36,833 nt of DNA from Gammaproteobacteria bacterium (GTDB taxonomy: Bacteria > Pseudomonadota > Gammaproteobacteria > SZUA-140). Under the pieces are notes generated by a model. The model ran no database searches, had not been told where the DNA came from, and saw nothing but the letters and a program-made list of their open reading frames with translations. Below are positions 8,621 to 17,271 of the stretch, one piece after another. The position numbers and the translations under genes are program-made. The stretch is taken from the NCBI GenBank assembly GCA_016716465.1, contig JADJWH010000003.1, positions 1-36,833 of the forward strand, read 5' to 3'. Every line of letters starts with the position of its first letter. Within the stretch, counting starts at the first letter, position 1.

Positions 8621-10081
8621 ATGAAGCGTAATGCGGATCAAGGGAAAGTGTGGCGGCTGTCGATGAGCATGGCCATGCTGGCGCTGTTGACGTTTGCCAC
8701 GGGCGCGGGCGCGGCGGTGAAGGACCTGCCCGATTTCACCGAACTGGTGGAGCAGAGCAGTCCGGCGGTGGTCAATATCAGCACCACCACCAAGATCAAG
8801 CAGGAGCAGTTCCGCAATCCGCACGGGGAGGCGATGCCCGACCAGCAGCCCTTTGATGATTTCCTGCGGCGCTTCTTCGGCGACCGTGGCGGCGACGGCG
8901 GCGGTACCGAGGAATTCGATGAGAAGTCCCTGGGTTCGGGCTTCATCATTTCGAAGGATGGCTACGTCCTCACCAACAATCACGTGATCCGGGACGCGGA
9001 CGAGATCGTCGTGCGGCTCAGTGACCGGCGCGAGTTCGTCGCCGAGGTGGTGGGCAGCGACAAGAACAGCGACGTCGCCCTGCTCAAGATCGATGCCGAC
9101 AACCTGCCGGTGGTAAAGATCGGCAGTTCGGCAGACCTCAAGGTGGGCGGCTGGGTGCTGGCGATCGGTTCGCCCTTCGGTTTCGAGCATTCGGTTACCG
9201 CCGGCATCGTCAGCGCGAAGGGCAGGAGCCTGCCCAACGAGAACTATGTCCCGTTCATCCAGACCGATGTCGCGATCAACCCCGGTAATTCGGGCGGCCC
9301 GTTGTTCAATATGGACGGCGAGGTCGTTGGAATCAACTCCCAGATCTTCAGTCGTACCGGGGGATTCATGGGCCTGTCATTCGCGATTCCGATCGATATC
9401 GCGATGAGCGTGGTGGATCAGCTGCGCAACTCGGGACATGTGACGCGCGGGTGGCTGGGGATTCTCATCCAGGACGTGGACCGCACCCTGGCGGAGTCCT
9501 TCGGCATGACCAAGCCGATCGGCGCGCTGGTCGCGCGGGTTCTGCCCGACAGCCCGGCGCAGAAGGCGGGCATCGAAGTGGGTGACGTCATCGTCGAGTT
9601 CGACGGCAAGGAGGTCGAGAGTTCCGGGGCGCTTCCGCCCATGGTCGGCGTGTCCAAGATCGGGGAGAAGTTGCCGCTCAAGGTCATTCGCAAGGGCAAG
9701 CCCCTGACCCTCAAGGTCACCATCAGTGAACTGCCGGAGGAAGACGAGCTCGATCTGGCCGCGGCGAGCGGAGACGGCGACAGCACCCGGATCAAGCGTC
9801 TGGCCATCACGGTGGCGGATCTGACCCCGGAACAGAAACAGGAACTGGACGGCAAGGGCGGGATCGTGGTCGATTCGATCGAGAGCGGCCCGGCCTCCAA
9901 GGCGGGAATCCGCAGGGGCGATGTCATCCTGCAGTTCAACAACGCCGATGTGGGGACGGTGGAGCAGTTCAAGAAACTGGTGGCCGATCTGCCGGCCGGG
10001 AAGGCGGTACCGATCCTGGTGCAGCGTCGGGGCAGCCCCATTTTCCTCGCCCTGAAACTGGATGAGGACGCCAAACAGTAA
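8621..10081 (+). CDS. mucD: Periplasmic serine endoprotease MucD/DegP-like
   Basis: A Do/HtrA family protease-chaperone of the periplasm that degrades damaged envelope proteins and, in Pseudomonas, restrains AlgU signalling. The start ATG 8621 is chosen because AGGAG lies at 8611-8615; an upstream ATG at 8597 has no such site. The 486-residue protein begins with a signal peptide ending near ATGAGAA. The catalytic triad is His121 (TNNHVIRDAD), Asp151 (NSDVALLKID) and Ser224 (NPGNSGGPLF). Two PDZ domains follow (RGWLGILIQDV, about residues 260-350, and GIVVDSIESGPASKAGIRRG, about 390-480). The frame is clean from here to pnp. As in Pseudomonas it closes the sigma-E operon and lies before lepA. 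Confidence 0.95.
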   Translation: MKRNADQGKVWRLSMSMAMLALLTFATGAGAAVKDLPDFTELVEQSSPAVVNISTTTKIKQEQFRNPHGEAMPDQQPFDDFLRRFFGDRGGDGGGTEEFDEKSLGSGFIISKDGYVLTNNHVIRDADEIVVRLSDRREFVAEVVGSDKNSDVALLKIDADNLPVVKIGSSADLKVGGWVLAIGSPFGFEHSVTAGIVSAKGRSLPNENYVPFIQTDVAINPGNSGGPLFNMDGEVVGINSQIFSRTGGFMGLSFAIPIDIAMSVVDQLRNSGHVTRGWLGILIQDVDRTLAESFGMTKPIGALVARVLPDSPAQKAGIEVGDVIVEFDGKEVESSGALPPMVGVSKIGEKLPLKVIRKGKPLTLKVTISELPEEDELDLAAASGDGDSTRIKRLAITVADLTPEQKQELDGKGGIVVDSIESGPASKAGIRRGDVILQFNNADVGTVEQFKKLVADLPAGKAVPILVQRRGSPIFLALKLDEDAKQ

Positions 10082-10102
10082 CTGTCTGATCATTTCCGGC
10101 TC

Positions 10103-10111
10103 TGTTATGAT
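10103..10111 (+). promoter_or_regulatory. Possible extended -10 promoter for lepA-lepB
   Basis: TGTTATGAT at 10103-10111 is an extended -10 element (TGn plus TATGAT); no good -35 hexamer is visible. Transcription would begin at about 10118, inside the left arm of the terminator hairpin that follows mucD. Such a transcript would lack part of the hairpin and escape it. Inference from pattern only. Confidence 0.35.
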
Positions 10112-10115
10112 AGCC

Positions 10116-10150
10116 AGGGGAGCGCGTTGGGCGCTCCCCTTTAATTTTTA
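10116..10150 (+). terminator. Rho-independent terminator after mucD
   Basis: A perfect 10-bp stem, AGGGGAGCGC (10116-10125) with GCGCTCCCCT (10131-10140), a 5-base loop, and then TTAATTTTTA. It should end the rpoE-rseA-rseC-mucD transcript just before lepA. Confidence 0.88.
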
Positions 10151-10174
10151 TGGACCGGGAAGAATTCGCCATAC

Positions 10175-11971
10175 ATGCGGCACATTCGTAATTTTTCGAT
10201 CATCGCCCATATCGATCACGGGAAATCGACGCTCGCTGACCGCATCATCCAGCGTTGCGGTGGCCTGAGCGAGCGCGAGATGGAGGATCAGATCCTGGAT
10301 TCCATGGATCTGGAGCGCGAACGCGGCATCACCATCAAGGCGCAAAGCGTCTCGCTCGACTACACGGCGCGGGACGGGACGACGTATCTGCTCAATTTCA
10401 TCGATACCCCGGGCCATGTCGACTTCGCCTACGAGGTGTCGCGCTCGCTGGCCGCCTGCGAGGGGGCCCTGCTGGTGGTGGATGTCTCCCAGGGGGTCGA
10501 GGCGCAGACGGTGGCCAACTGCTACACCGCCATCGAGCAGGGGCTCGAGGTGGTACCGGTGCTGAACAAGATGGATCTCCCGACCGCGGAACCCGAGCGG
10601 GTGATCCGCGAGATCGAGGACATCATCGGGATTGAGGCGCGCGAGGCGGTGCGCATCAGCGCCAAGACCGGCCTGGGTATCGATGACCTGCTGGAGGAAC
10701 TGATCCGGCGCATCCCGCCGCCGCGCGGCGATGAAAAGGCGCCGCTGCGGGCATTGATCATCGATTCCTGGTTCGACAACTATCTCGGCGTGGTGTCGCT
10801 GGTTCGGGTCATGGAGGGACGGCTCGATGTCGGCAAGAAGATTACCGTGATGTCGACCGGACGCGGCTACCCGTGTAGCAAGGTGGGAACATTCACCCCC
10901 AAGCCGAAGGAGGCGAAAAGCCTCAGCGCGGGTGAGGTGGGTTTCGTGATCGCCGGCATCAAGGAGGTCGACGGAGCGCCGGTAGGCGATACCTTCACGA
11001 TGGCGGACAACCCGGCCGCCGAACCACTGCCCGGTTTCAAGGCGATCAAGCCGCTGGTGTTCGCCGGCCTGTTCCCGATCAATGCCGAGGATTACGAGGG
11101 CCTGCGCGATGCGCTCGGCAAGCTGCGCCTGAACGACGCCTCCCTGTTCTACGAGCCGGAGAACTCGCAGGCCCTGGGTTTCGGCTTCCGCTGCGGATTT
11201 CTCGGCATGTTACACATGGAGATCGTGCAGGAGCGCCTGGAGCGCGAGTACGACCTCAATCTGATCACCACCGCGCCGACCGTGGTCTACCAGGTGATGA
11301 CCACCAAGGGTGAGGTGATCGAGGTGGACAATCCGTCCAAACTGCCCGAGGTGGGCTACATCGCTGAAATCCGCGAACCCATCATCCGGGCGGATATTCT
11401 CGTGCCGCAGAATTATCTCGGGTCCGTCATCAATCTGTGCGTCGAGAAGCGCGGCACCCAGAAGAAGATGGAATACCACGGCAACCAGGTCATCCTGACC
11501 TATGAGATGCCGATGAGCGAAGTGGTGCTGGATTTCTACGACCGCCTCAAGTCGGTCAGCCGCGGCTACGCCTCGTTCGACTACAGCTTCGACCGCTATC
11601 AGGCCGCTGATCTGGTCCGGCTCGACCTGCTGATCAACGGCGACCGGGTGGACGCCCTCTCCGTCATCGTCCACCGCGAGCGCGCCAACTCGCGCGGTCG
11701 CGAGCTGACGGAAAAGATGCGCGAACTGATACCGCGCCAGATGTTCGATGTCGCCATCCAGGCCTCGATCGGGGCCCGCATCGTGGCGCGTGAGACGGTG
11801 AAGGCGCTGCGCAAGAATGTGACCGCGAAGTGCTACGGCGGCGACATCACCCGCAAGCGGAAGCTGCTGGAGAAACAGAAAGCGGGTAAAAAGCGCATGA
11901 AGCAGATCGGAACGGTGGAGATTCCCCAGGACGCATTTCTGGCGATATTACATACAGGGAAAAAAGAATGA
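10175..11971 (+). CDS. lepA: Elongation factor 4 (LepA), ribosome-associated GTPase
   Basis: LepA (EF4) is a translational GTPase related to EF-G that acts on ribosomes, in initiation or biogenesis and under salt or cold stress. The 598-residue protein is full length and in one frame. G motifs are AHIDHGKSTLADRI (G1), the switch ERERGITIKAQSVSLDY, DTPGHVDFAYEVSRSL (G3), NKMDLPTAEPE (G4) and RISAKTG (G5). The C-terminal EF4-specific part includes YGGDITRKRKLLEKQKAGKK, the highly conserved end region. ATG 10175 gives MRHIRNFSIIAHIDHG, the canonical start. It overlaps lepB by four bases (ATGA), a standard lepA-lepB arrangement. Confidence 0.98.
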   Translation: MRHIRNFSIIAHIDHGKSTLADRIIQRCGGLSEREMEDQILDSMDLERERGITIKAQSVSLDYTARDGTTYLLNFIDTPGHVDFAYEVSRSLAACEGALLVVDVSQGVEAQTVANCYTAIEQGLEVVPVLNKMDLPTAEPERVIREIEDIIGIEAREAVRISAKTGLGIDDLLEELIRRIPPPRGDEKAPLRALIIDSWFDNYLGVVSLVRVMEGRLDVGKKITVMSTGRGYPCSKVGTFTPKPKEAKSLSAGEVGFVIAGIKEVDGAPVGDTFTMADNPAAEPLPGFKAIKPLVFAGLFPINAEDYEGLRDALGKLRLNDASLFYEPENSQALGFGFRCGFLGMLHMEIVQERLEREYDLNLITTAPTVVYQVMTTKGEVIEVDNPSKLPEVGYIAEIREPIIRADILVPQNYLGSVINLCVEKRGTQKKMEYHGNQVILTYEMPMSEVVLDFYDRLKSVSRGYASFDYSFDRYQAADLVRLDLLINGDRVDALSVIVHRERANSRGRELTEKMRELIPRQMFDVAIQASIGARIVARETVKALRKNVTAKCYGGDITRKRKLLEKQKAGKKRMKQIGTVEIPQDAFLAILHTGKKE

Positions 11972-12798
11972 ATTTCGACTTTCAAGCCGTAATGGTGGTG
12001 GCCCTGCTTGTGACAGGATTGATCTGGGCGTTCGACGCCTATGTGCTGCTGCCGCGGCGCGAGCGCGCCGCCGCCGCGCTGACGCAGGGCGGGGGGCAGG
12101 AAGCGGGCGAGGAGCAGATCAGGCGCATTCGCAAGGAACCCTTGCTGGTCGAATACGCGCGCTCCTTCTTCCCGATCATCCTGGTTGTGCTGGTGCTGCG
12201 TTCGTTCCTGGTCGAGCCCTTCCGGATTCCCTCGGGTTCCATGATGCCGACGCTGCTGGCGGGGGACTTCATTCTGGTCAACAAGTATTCCTATGGCATC
12301 CGCCTGCCTCTGGTCGGCACCAAGGTGGTGGATATCGGCGCGCCGCAGCGGGGCGATGTCGTGGTCTTCCGTTTCCCCAAGGACCCGGCCACCGACTACA
12401 TCAAGCGCATCGTCGGGCTTCCGGGTGACCGCATCCGCTATCAGGACAAGATGGTCTACGTCAACGGGGAGAAGGCGACGCAGGAATATGTCGGCATCTA
12501 CGCCGGCGTCGGCGCCGGTCTGGGGATGAGCGGCGCCAGCCTGCGCACGGAACAGCTGGGCGAGGTCAAGCACGAGATCCTGATTCAGAACAGCCGCCAC
12601 ATCGCCGAAGGCGAGTTCATCGTGCCGGAAGCCCATTATTTCGTCATGGGTGACAATCGGGACAACAGCAACGACAGCCGGTTCTGGGGCACGGTGCCGG
12701 AAGAGAATCTGGTCGGTAAAGCGTTTATGATATGGATGAACTGGGATTCCGCCAAAGGTGGCATCACCTGGAACCGTATCGGAAACCTGCTCAACTGA
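11968..12798 (+). CDS. lepB: Signal peptidase I (LepB)
   Basis: LepB cleaves signal peptides of exported proteins at the periplasmic face of the inner membrane. The 276-residue protein has two N-terminal membrane helices (AVMVVALLVTGLIWAF, residues 7-22, and FPIILVVLVLRSFLV, residues 68-82). The catalytic Ser91 is in IPSGSMMPTLL and the general-base Lys146 in TDYIKRIVGLPGDRI. The later motif is MGDNRDNSNDSRFWG. All S26-family boxes are present. It is translationally coupled to lepA by overlap and followed 56 bases later by a DUF4845 gene. Confidence 0.97.
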   Translation: MNFDFQAVMVVALLVTGLIWAFDAYVLLPRRERAAAALTQGGGQEAGEEQIRRIRKEPLLVEYARSFFPIILVVLVLRSFLVEPFRIPSGSMMPTLLAGDFILVNKYSYGIRLPLVGTKVVDIGAPQRGDVVVFRFPKDPATDYIKRIVGLPGDRIRYQDKMVYVNGEKATQEYVGIYAGVGAGLGMSGASLRTEQLGEVKHEILIQNSRHIAEGEFIVPEAHYFVMGDNRDNSNDSRFWGTVPEENLVGKAFMIWMNWDSAKGGITWNRIGNLLN

Positions 12799-12854
12799 AC
12801 GCGGTTTTCACCGCTTGGGGCGCTAATGGGGCAATCTCTCAGGGAGGTCCGGAT

Positions 12855-13229
12855 ATGAGACGGTGCGGGAATAAACAGGAAGGACTGACGTTTCTCAGCC
12901 TGTTGATAGTGCTGGCGGTGATCGGCTTTTTCGCCTATATCGGGATCAAGCTCACCCCCGTGTATCTGGAGCATTTCAGCGTCACCTCGTCGCTGCAGTC
13001 GCTGGCGGAGGAGGAATCGCAGGGGCTGGCGGTCGGCGAGTTGCGTTCCCGGCTGCTGAAACGGCTGGAAATCAACAATGTGAGTCACGTGACGGAGAAC
13101 GATATCAGTGTCAGGAGCGACGCCGGCTCGAAGACGGTCACCATCCAGTATGAGGTGCAGGAACCGTTCTATGGCAATGTCAGCCTGTTGCTGTCCTTCG
13201 AAGACAGCGTGACACTCGCTGGCAATTGA
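12855..13229 (+). CDS. DUF4845 domain protein, pilin-like N-terminus
   Basis: A 124-residue protein with a GGGAGG ribosome-binding site at 12841-12846 before ATG 12855. It starts with a short basic stretch, then EGLTFLSLLIVLAVIGFFAY, a single membrane helix of type IV pilin-like character, and a small extracytoplasmic part (about residues 40-124) with mixed alpha/beta composition. Proteins of the DUF4845 family commonly sit between lepB and rnc in gammaproteobacteria; their function is unknown. Its stop overlaps the start of rnc. The position suggests co-transcription with lepB and rnc but does not reveal a role. Confidence 0.85.
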   Translation: MRRCGNKQEGLTFLSLLIVLAVIGFFAYIGIKLTPVYLEHFSVTSSLQSLAEEESQGLAVGELRSRLLKRLEINNVSHVTENDISVRSDAGSKTVTIQYEVQEPFYGNVSLLLSFEDSVTLAGN

Positions 13230-13906
13230 ATCCCTCCCACGTCAAGCTGTGCCAGCGGCTCGGATATCCGTGTGCCCGCGAGGATCTGCTGCTGATGGCA
13301 TTGACCCATCGAAGTTATGGCAGCCCCAATAATGAGCGCCTGGAGTTTCTGGGAGACGCTGCCCTGAGCCTGATCATCGCCGAGATCTTGTACGCGCGTT
13401 TTCCCCGCCAGGATGAAGGGGCGCTGAGCCGTCTGCGCGCCAACCTCGTCAACGGCGAGGTGCTCGCGCGCCGGGCGCGTAACCTCGATCTGGGGGAGGA
13501 GTTGCTGCTTGGGCCGGGGGAGTTGAAGAGCGGGGGTTACCGCCGCGACTCCATTCTCGCCGGCGCGCTCGAGGCGCTGATCGGGGCAGCCTACCTGGAG
13601 TCCGGGCTCGATGCCGCCCGCCGGCTGGTGCAGACGGTGCTGGGCGAGGAGATCGAATCGGTGTCTCCGGACCAGGCGGCCAAGGATCCGAAGACGCGCC
13701 TGCAGGAATATCTGCAGGCGCGCCGGATGCCGTTGCCGGAATACAGGGTGCTGAGCGTGGAGGGGCAGGACCATGCCCAGCTGTTCCGCGTGGAATGCCG
13801 GGTGACCGGCCTGGACGAGGCGCTGACGGGGGAGGGGAACAGCCGCCGCAAGGCCGAACAGGATGCCGCCGGGAAAGCCCTGCAACTGTTACAGGAGGCG
13901 TCCTGA
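13226..13906 (+). CDS. rnc: Ribonuclease III, with an active-site Asp changed to Gly
   Basis: RNase III cuts double-stranded RNA in rRNA precursors and regulatory RNAs. The start TTG 13226 overlaps the stop of the preceding gene and gives the family length of 226 residues. The signature NERLEFLGDAALSLI holds Glu37, Glu40 and Asp44; the double-stranded RNA-binding domain starts at DPKTRLQEYLQ and ends with NSRRKAEQDAAGKAL. The catalytic helix reads RRDSILAGALEALIGA: where E. coli has ADTVEA with metal ligands Asp114 and Glu117, this protein has Gly113 (codon GGC, 13562-13564) and Glu116. One base, A to G, would account for it. All else looks functional, and era follows. Confidence 0.95.
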   Translation: MNPSHVKLCQRLGYPCAREDLLLMALTHRSYGSPNNERLEFLGDAALSLIIAEILYARFPRQDEGALSRLRANLVNGEVLARRARNLDLGEELLLGPGELKSGGYRRDSILAGALEALIGAAYLESGLDAARRLVQTVLGEEIESVSPDQAAKDPKTRLQEYLQARRMPLPEYRVLSVEGQDHAQLFRVECRVTGLDEALTGEGNSRRKAEQDAAGKALQLLQEAS

Positions 13907-13989
13907 GATGCCGGTTGCGTTGAGCAGCCCGATGATGTCGCGCCATCCCGCTGTCAGCGGGCGTGGCCGCGGCTGAGCGGAGGCAAGAG

Positions 13990-14874
13990 ATGCATCGCTG
14001 CGGTTATGTGGCCATCGTGGGGCGGCCGAACGTCGGCAAGTCCACGCTGTTGAACCGGATCCTGGGCCAGAAAATCACTATCACGTCGCGCAAGCCGCAG
14101 ACCACCCGGCATCGGATCCTGGGCATCAAGACAACTCCCACCGTCCAGGCCGTCTATATCGACACGCCCGGATTGCACCGCGGTGTGCGCCATGCGATCA
14201 ACCGCGTGATGAACCGCACGGCCACGGCCGCGGTCGCCGACGTCGACGTCGTGTTGTTCGTGGTCGAGTGCCTGAAGTGGGAGGAGGAGGACGAGCACGT
14301 GCTCGGGCTGCTGGCGTCGGCGGATGTCCCCGTCATCCTGGTGCTCAACAAGGTCGACCGGCTCAAGGACAAGGAACAGCTGCTGCCGTATATCGCCCGG
14401 ATGAAGGAAAAGCGGGACTTCGCCGCGATCGTTCCCGTTTGCGCGACACGGGGCACCCAGACGGAGGTGCTGGAGGAGGAGGTCCGGCGGCTGTTGCCGG
14501 AGTCGCCGCCGTTCTTCCCGGAGGAGCAGGTGACTGACCGCAGCGAGCGTTTCCTTGCCGCCGAGCTGGTGCGGGAAAAGCTGACGCGCCTGCTCGGCGA
14601 CGAGCTTCCCTATGCGGTCACGGTCGAGATCGAGGAATTCAAGGAAGGTCCGGAACTGACGACGATAGGCGCGGTGATCTGGGTCGAGCGTGATGCGCAG
14701 AAGGCGATCGTCATCGGCAGACAGGGCCATATGCTGAAACAGATCGGTACGCAGGCCCGCCAGGAGATGGAGCGCCTGTTCGGCGTCAAGGTGTACCTCC
14801 AGCTGTGGGTCAAGGTGAAGGAGAAGTGGTCAGACGACGAGCGCGCCCTGCGCAGCCTGGGATATGGCGACTGA
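13990..14874 (+). CDS. era: GTPase Era, 30S ribosome assembly factor
   Basis: Era is an essential GTPase that binds the 3' end of 16S rRNA and assists small-subunit maturation. The start ATG 13990 has GGAGG at 13979-13983; the upstream in-frame GTG 13963 is less likely. The 294-residue protein shows G1 GRPNVGKSTLLNRIL, the switch QTTRHRILG, G3 DTPGLHRG and G4 NKVDRL. The C-terminal KH domain has AIVIGRQGHMLKQIGTQARQ and ends LRSLGYGD. It follows rnc, as in most gammaproteobacteria, and overlaps recO by 11 bases. Confidence 0.97.
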   Translation: MHRCGYVAIVGRPNVGKSTLLNRILGQKITITSRKPQTTRHRILGIKTTPTVQAVYIDTPGLHRGVRHAINRVMNRTATAAVADVDVVLFVVECLKWEEEDEHVLGLLASADVPVILVLNKVDRLKDKEQLLPYIARMKEKRDFAAIVPVCATRGTQTEVLEEEVRRLLPESPPFFPEEQVTDRSERFLAAELVREKLTRLLGDELPYAVTVEIEEFKEGPELTTIGAVIWVERDAQKAIVIGRQGHMLKQIGTQARQEMERLFGVKVYLQLWVKVKEKWSDDERALRSLGYGD

Positions 14875-15715
14875 GGCGGTCGTGTCACCGGCCCTGGCGG
14901 GTGCCGCCTATGGCAAGGCCGTGCTGGAGCCGGCGTATGTGCTTCACCACCGACCCTATCGTGACAGCAGCCTTCTGCTGGAAATACTCGCCGCCGGATA
15001 CGGCCGTCTCGCGCTCATCGCCCGTGGGGCGCGGCGCCCGAAGTCGCGTCTGCATGGGCTGCTGCAGCCGTTCCAGTCCCTGTATGCAAGCTGGTCCATG
15101 CGCGGGGAGCTGGGTATCCTGACCGCGGTGGAAAGCCGTGCCGGCGAGGGTCCGCGTGGGCGCGCGCTCATCAGCGGGTTCTACATGAACGAATTGCTGA
15201 TGCGACTGCTGCATCGCCATGACCCGCATCCTACGCTCTTCGCCGTCTATGAATCGGCATTGCAGGGGTTGGCCGCGCCCGGGCTCCACGTGTCCGCGGA
15301 ACAGGCGATCCTGCGCATGTTCGAGCTGACGCTGCTGCGCGAGCTGGGTTACGGCCTCGTGCTCGATCGCGAGATCCTGGGGGGCGAGCCGATCCGGCCC
15401 GAGGGCGTGTATGATTATTATCCCGAGCGCGGACCGGTTCGTGCGGACGCCGCGGGTTCCAGGGTGGCGGAGGCGGGCGCAGAGGAGTATGTCGCGCGCG
15501 CACGGCCGGTGCGACTGCATGGCGGCAGCCTGCTGGCCTTGGCGCGGGGGGAGCTGTGTGATCCCGTGCAGCTGTCCGAGGTGAAGCGCCTGATGAGGAC
15601 GGTCCTGGATGGAAGGCTCGGTGGGAAGCCGTTGGCCAGCCGGAAGCTGTTCCGGCGGGGCGGGCGGATGGAAGCAAATGTGGAACCGATGATGAAAGAT
15701 GAGGGCCGCCTATGA
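14864..15715 (+). CDS. recO: DNA repair protein RecO
   Basis: RecO loads RecA onto single-stranded DNA coated with SSB, together with RecR. The 283-residue protein has the N-terminal OB-fold (PAYVLHHRPYRDSSLLLEIL, then GRLALIARGARRPKSRLHG), the helical part with FYMNELLMRLLHRHDPHP and LRMFELTLLRELGYGL, and a C-terminal part with KRLMRTVLDGRLGGKPLASR. It is about 40 residues longer than E. coli RecO, mainly at both ends. The start ATG 14864 lies inside the era 3' end; the in-frame alternative is at KAVLEPAYVL. Its ATGA overlap with pdxJ continues the era-recO-pdxJ-acpS run. Confidence 0.94.
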   Translation: MATEAVVSPALAGAAYGKAVLEPAYVLHHRPYRDSSLLLEILAAGYGRLALIARGARRPKSRLHGLLQPFQSLYASWSMRGELGILTAVESRAGEGPRGRALISGFYMNELLMRLLHRHDPHPTLFAVYESALQGLAAPGLHVSAEQAILRMFELTLLRELGYGLVLDREILGGEPIRPEGVYDYYPERGPVRADAAGSRVAEAGAEEYVARARPVRLHGGSLLALARGELCDPVQLSEVKRLMRTVLDGRLGGKPLASRKLFRRGGRMEANVEPMMKDEGRL

Positions 15716-16455
15716 CGGTGCGGGATCAAGACATCCTGCTGGGCGTGAATATCGATCATGTCGCGACGCTGCGGCAGTCGCGCGGCACGCGTTATCCCGA
15801 CCCGGTCCAGGCGGCCATCGAGGCGGAACAGGCGGGTGCCGACAGCGTAACACTGCATCTGCGTGAGGACCGGCGTCATATTCAGGAGCGCGACGTGGAA
15901 ATGCTGCGGGACATCCTGCAGACACGCATGAATCTGGAGATGGCGGTAACCGCGGAAATGCTGGCCTATGCCGAACGCATCCGCCCGCACAATTGCTGTC
16001 TCGTGCCGGAGCGGCGCGCGGAACTGACCACCGAGGGCGGTCTCGACGTCGCGGGGCAAGAGGCGAAGATCAAGGACGCCTGTGAGCGCCTGGCCGCCGC
16101 AGGCTGCGTTGTTTCCCTGTTCGTCGATGCCGAACTGGCCCAGATCGAGGCGGCGGCACGCGCGGGTGCGCCCGCTATCGAGATTCACACCGGTCACTAT
16201 GCCGATGCCGCCGATCCGCGCGCCGTGGAGGAGGAACTGGAACGGATACGACGGGCAGTCGAGGCCGGTCTGGCGGCAGGACTCCAGGTCAATGCCGGGC
16301 ATGGGCTGCATTATCACAACGTCGCGCCGATCGCGGCCATACCTGGTATACGCGAACTGAATATCGGGCATGCCATCGTGGCGCGCGCGTTATTTACCGG
16401 CCTGGGCGAGGCGGTACGTGAAATGAAACGGCTGATGGTCGAGGCGCGCCGGTGA
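15712..16455 (+). CDS. pdxJ: Pyridoxine 5'-phosphate synthase PdxJ
   Basis: PdxJ condenses 1-deoxyxylulose 5-phosphate with 3-amino-1-hydroxyacetone phosphate to make pyridoxine 5'-phosphate, the last ring-forming step of vitamin B6 synthesis. The 247-residue TIM-barrel protein starts LLGVNIDHVATLRQSRGTRY, and has HLREDRRHIQERDVEML, CCLVPERRAELTTEGGLDV, AIEIHTGHYADA and GHGLHYHNVAPIA, covering the catalytic and phosphate-binding loops. Clean frame, family-normal length, four-base overlaps with recO and acpS. Confidence 0.97.
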   Translation: MTVRDQDILLGVNIDHVATLRQSRGTRYPDPVQAAIEAEQAGADSVTLHLREDRRHIQERDVEMLRDILQTRMNLEMAVTAEMLAYAERIRPHNCCLVPERRAELTTEGGLDVAGQEAKIKDACERLAAAGCVVSLFVDAELAQIEAAARAGAPAIEIHTGHYADAADPRAVEEELERIRRAVEAGLAAGLQVNAGHGLHYHNVAPIAAIPGIRELNIGHAIVARALFTGLGEAVREMKRLMVEARR

Positions 16456-16841
16456 TCCACGGCATTGGAACGGATATCGTCTCCGTCGCGCGCATGCAGG
16501 CCAACCTTGATCGCTACGGCGACCGCTTCGCGCGTCGGATCCTTGGTGAGCATGAGTATGAGCAGTACCAGGGGATTATTCATCCCGCCCGCTTTCTGGC
16601 CAAGCGTTTCGCCGTCAAGGAGGCGGTGGCCAAGGCGCTTGGTACGGGTTTGAGCGCCGGGGTCCAGTTGCGCCAGATCTGTGTGGAGCACGACGACCGC
16701 GGGAAACCCCGCCTCGCCTACAGCGGGCAGGCCGCAACCCTGTGCCGCGAGGCGCAGATCTGCCACAGCCATGTCTCGATCTCCGACGAGGCCCAGTATG
16801 CGGTAGCCTTCGTCGTCCTGGAGAGCCAGCAGGCGCCCTGA
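16452..16841 (+). CDS. acpS: Holo-[acyl-carrier-protein] synthase AcpS
   Basis: AcpS transfers 4'-phosphopantetheine from CoA to the acyl carrier protein, switching on fatty acid synthesis. It has 129 residues from GTG 16452, overlapping pdxJ by four bases. Motifs: IHGIGTDIVSVARM with the metal-binding Asp, FLAKRFAVKEAVAKALGTG with the catalytic Glu and Lys, and HVSISDEAQYAVAFVVLE near the end. Length and motifs are normal for the family. It is the last gene of the lepA-to-acpS run; the initiator tRNA follows 60 bases later under its own probable promoter. Confidence 0.96.
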   Translation: MIHGIGTDIVSVARMQANLDRYGDRFARRILGEHEYEQYQGIIHPARFLAKRFAVKEAVAKALGTGLSAGVQLRQICVEHDDRGKPRLAYSGQAATLCREAQICHSHVSISDEAQYAVAFVVLESQQAP

Positions 16842-16852
16842 GGGGCGGCAGC

Positions 16853-16881
16853 TTGATTAGAGGGCTTGGGTTCTGTACCAT
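16853..16881 (+). promoter_or_regulatory. Probable promoter of the initiator tRNA gene
   Basis: TTGATT (16853-16858), a 17-base spacer and TACCAT (16876-16881) form a fair sigma-70 promoter about 20 bases before the mature tRNA. The region after -10 (GGCACCCT) is GC-rich, as in stable-RNA promoters under stringent control. Confidence 0.5.
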
Positions 16882-16901
16882 AGGCACCCTTAAAGTTCAG
16901 G

Positions 16902-16978
<77 letters not shown>

Positions 16979-16994
16979 ATATAAACAGAGAGTT

Positions 16995-17025
16995 AGGCCA
17001 GCCATTGCGCTGGCCTTTTTCGTTT
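16995..17025 (+). terminator. Rho-independent terminator after tRNA-fMet
   Basis: An 8-bp perfect stem, AGGCCAGC (16995-17002) with GCTGGCCT (17009-17016), loop CATTGC, followed by TTTTCGTTT. It ends the tRNA transcript. Confidence 0.88.
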
Positions 17026-17271
17026 ATGGCTGACGTGGAGTCGCTATGTAGCCTGTAGAGGGAAGTCAAGGCAGGCTCTAGTGTGTTCGTTGTGCAGACA
17101 GTTTCCGTACAGATCACCAGGTTCGAGTGCTTAGGTTCGTATAGATCTCCTGTGCGTTGATATCAAAATCGAGCTGCTTTATGGTGGTGGCATCATAGTA
17201 GTCAATATATCGAGTTGGCCCGGCCCGGTGCAGTAGCGCGGCATTAGCGATTAGCTCTGTGAGGAGGACCT

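Noticed and set aside
8231..9190. A minus-strand open frame of 319 codons across rseC and mucD
   Set aside because: Antisense to two recognised genes, with no ribosome-binding site or domain.
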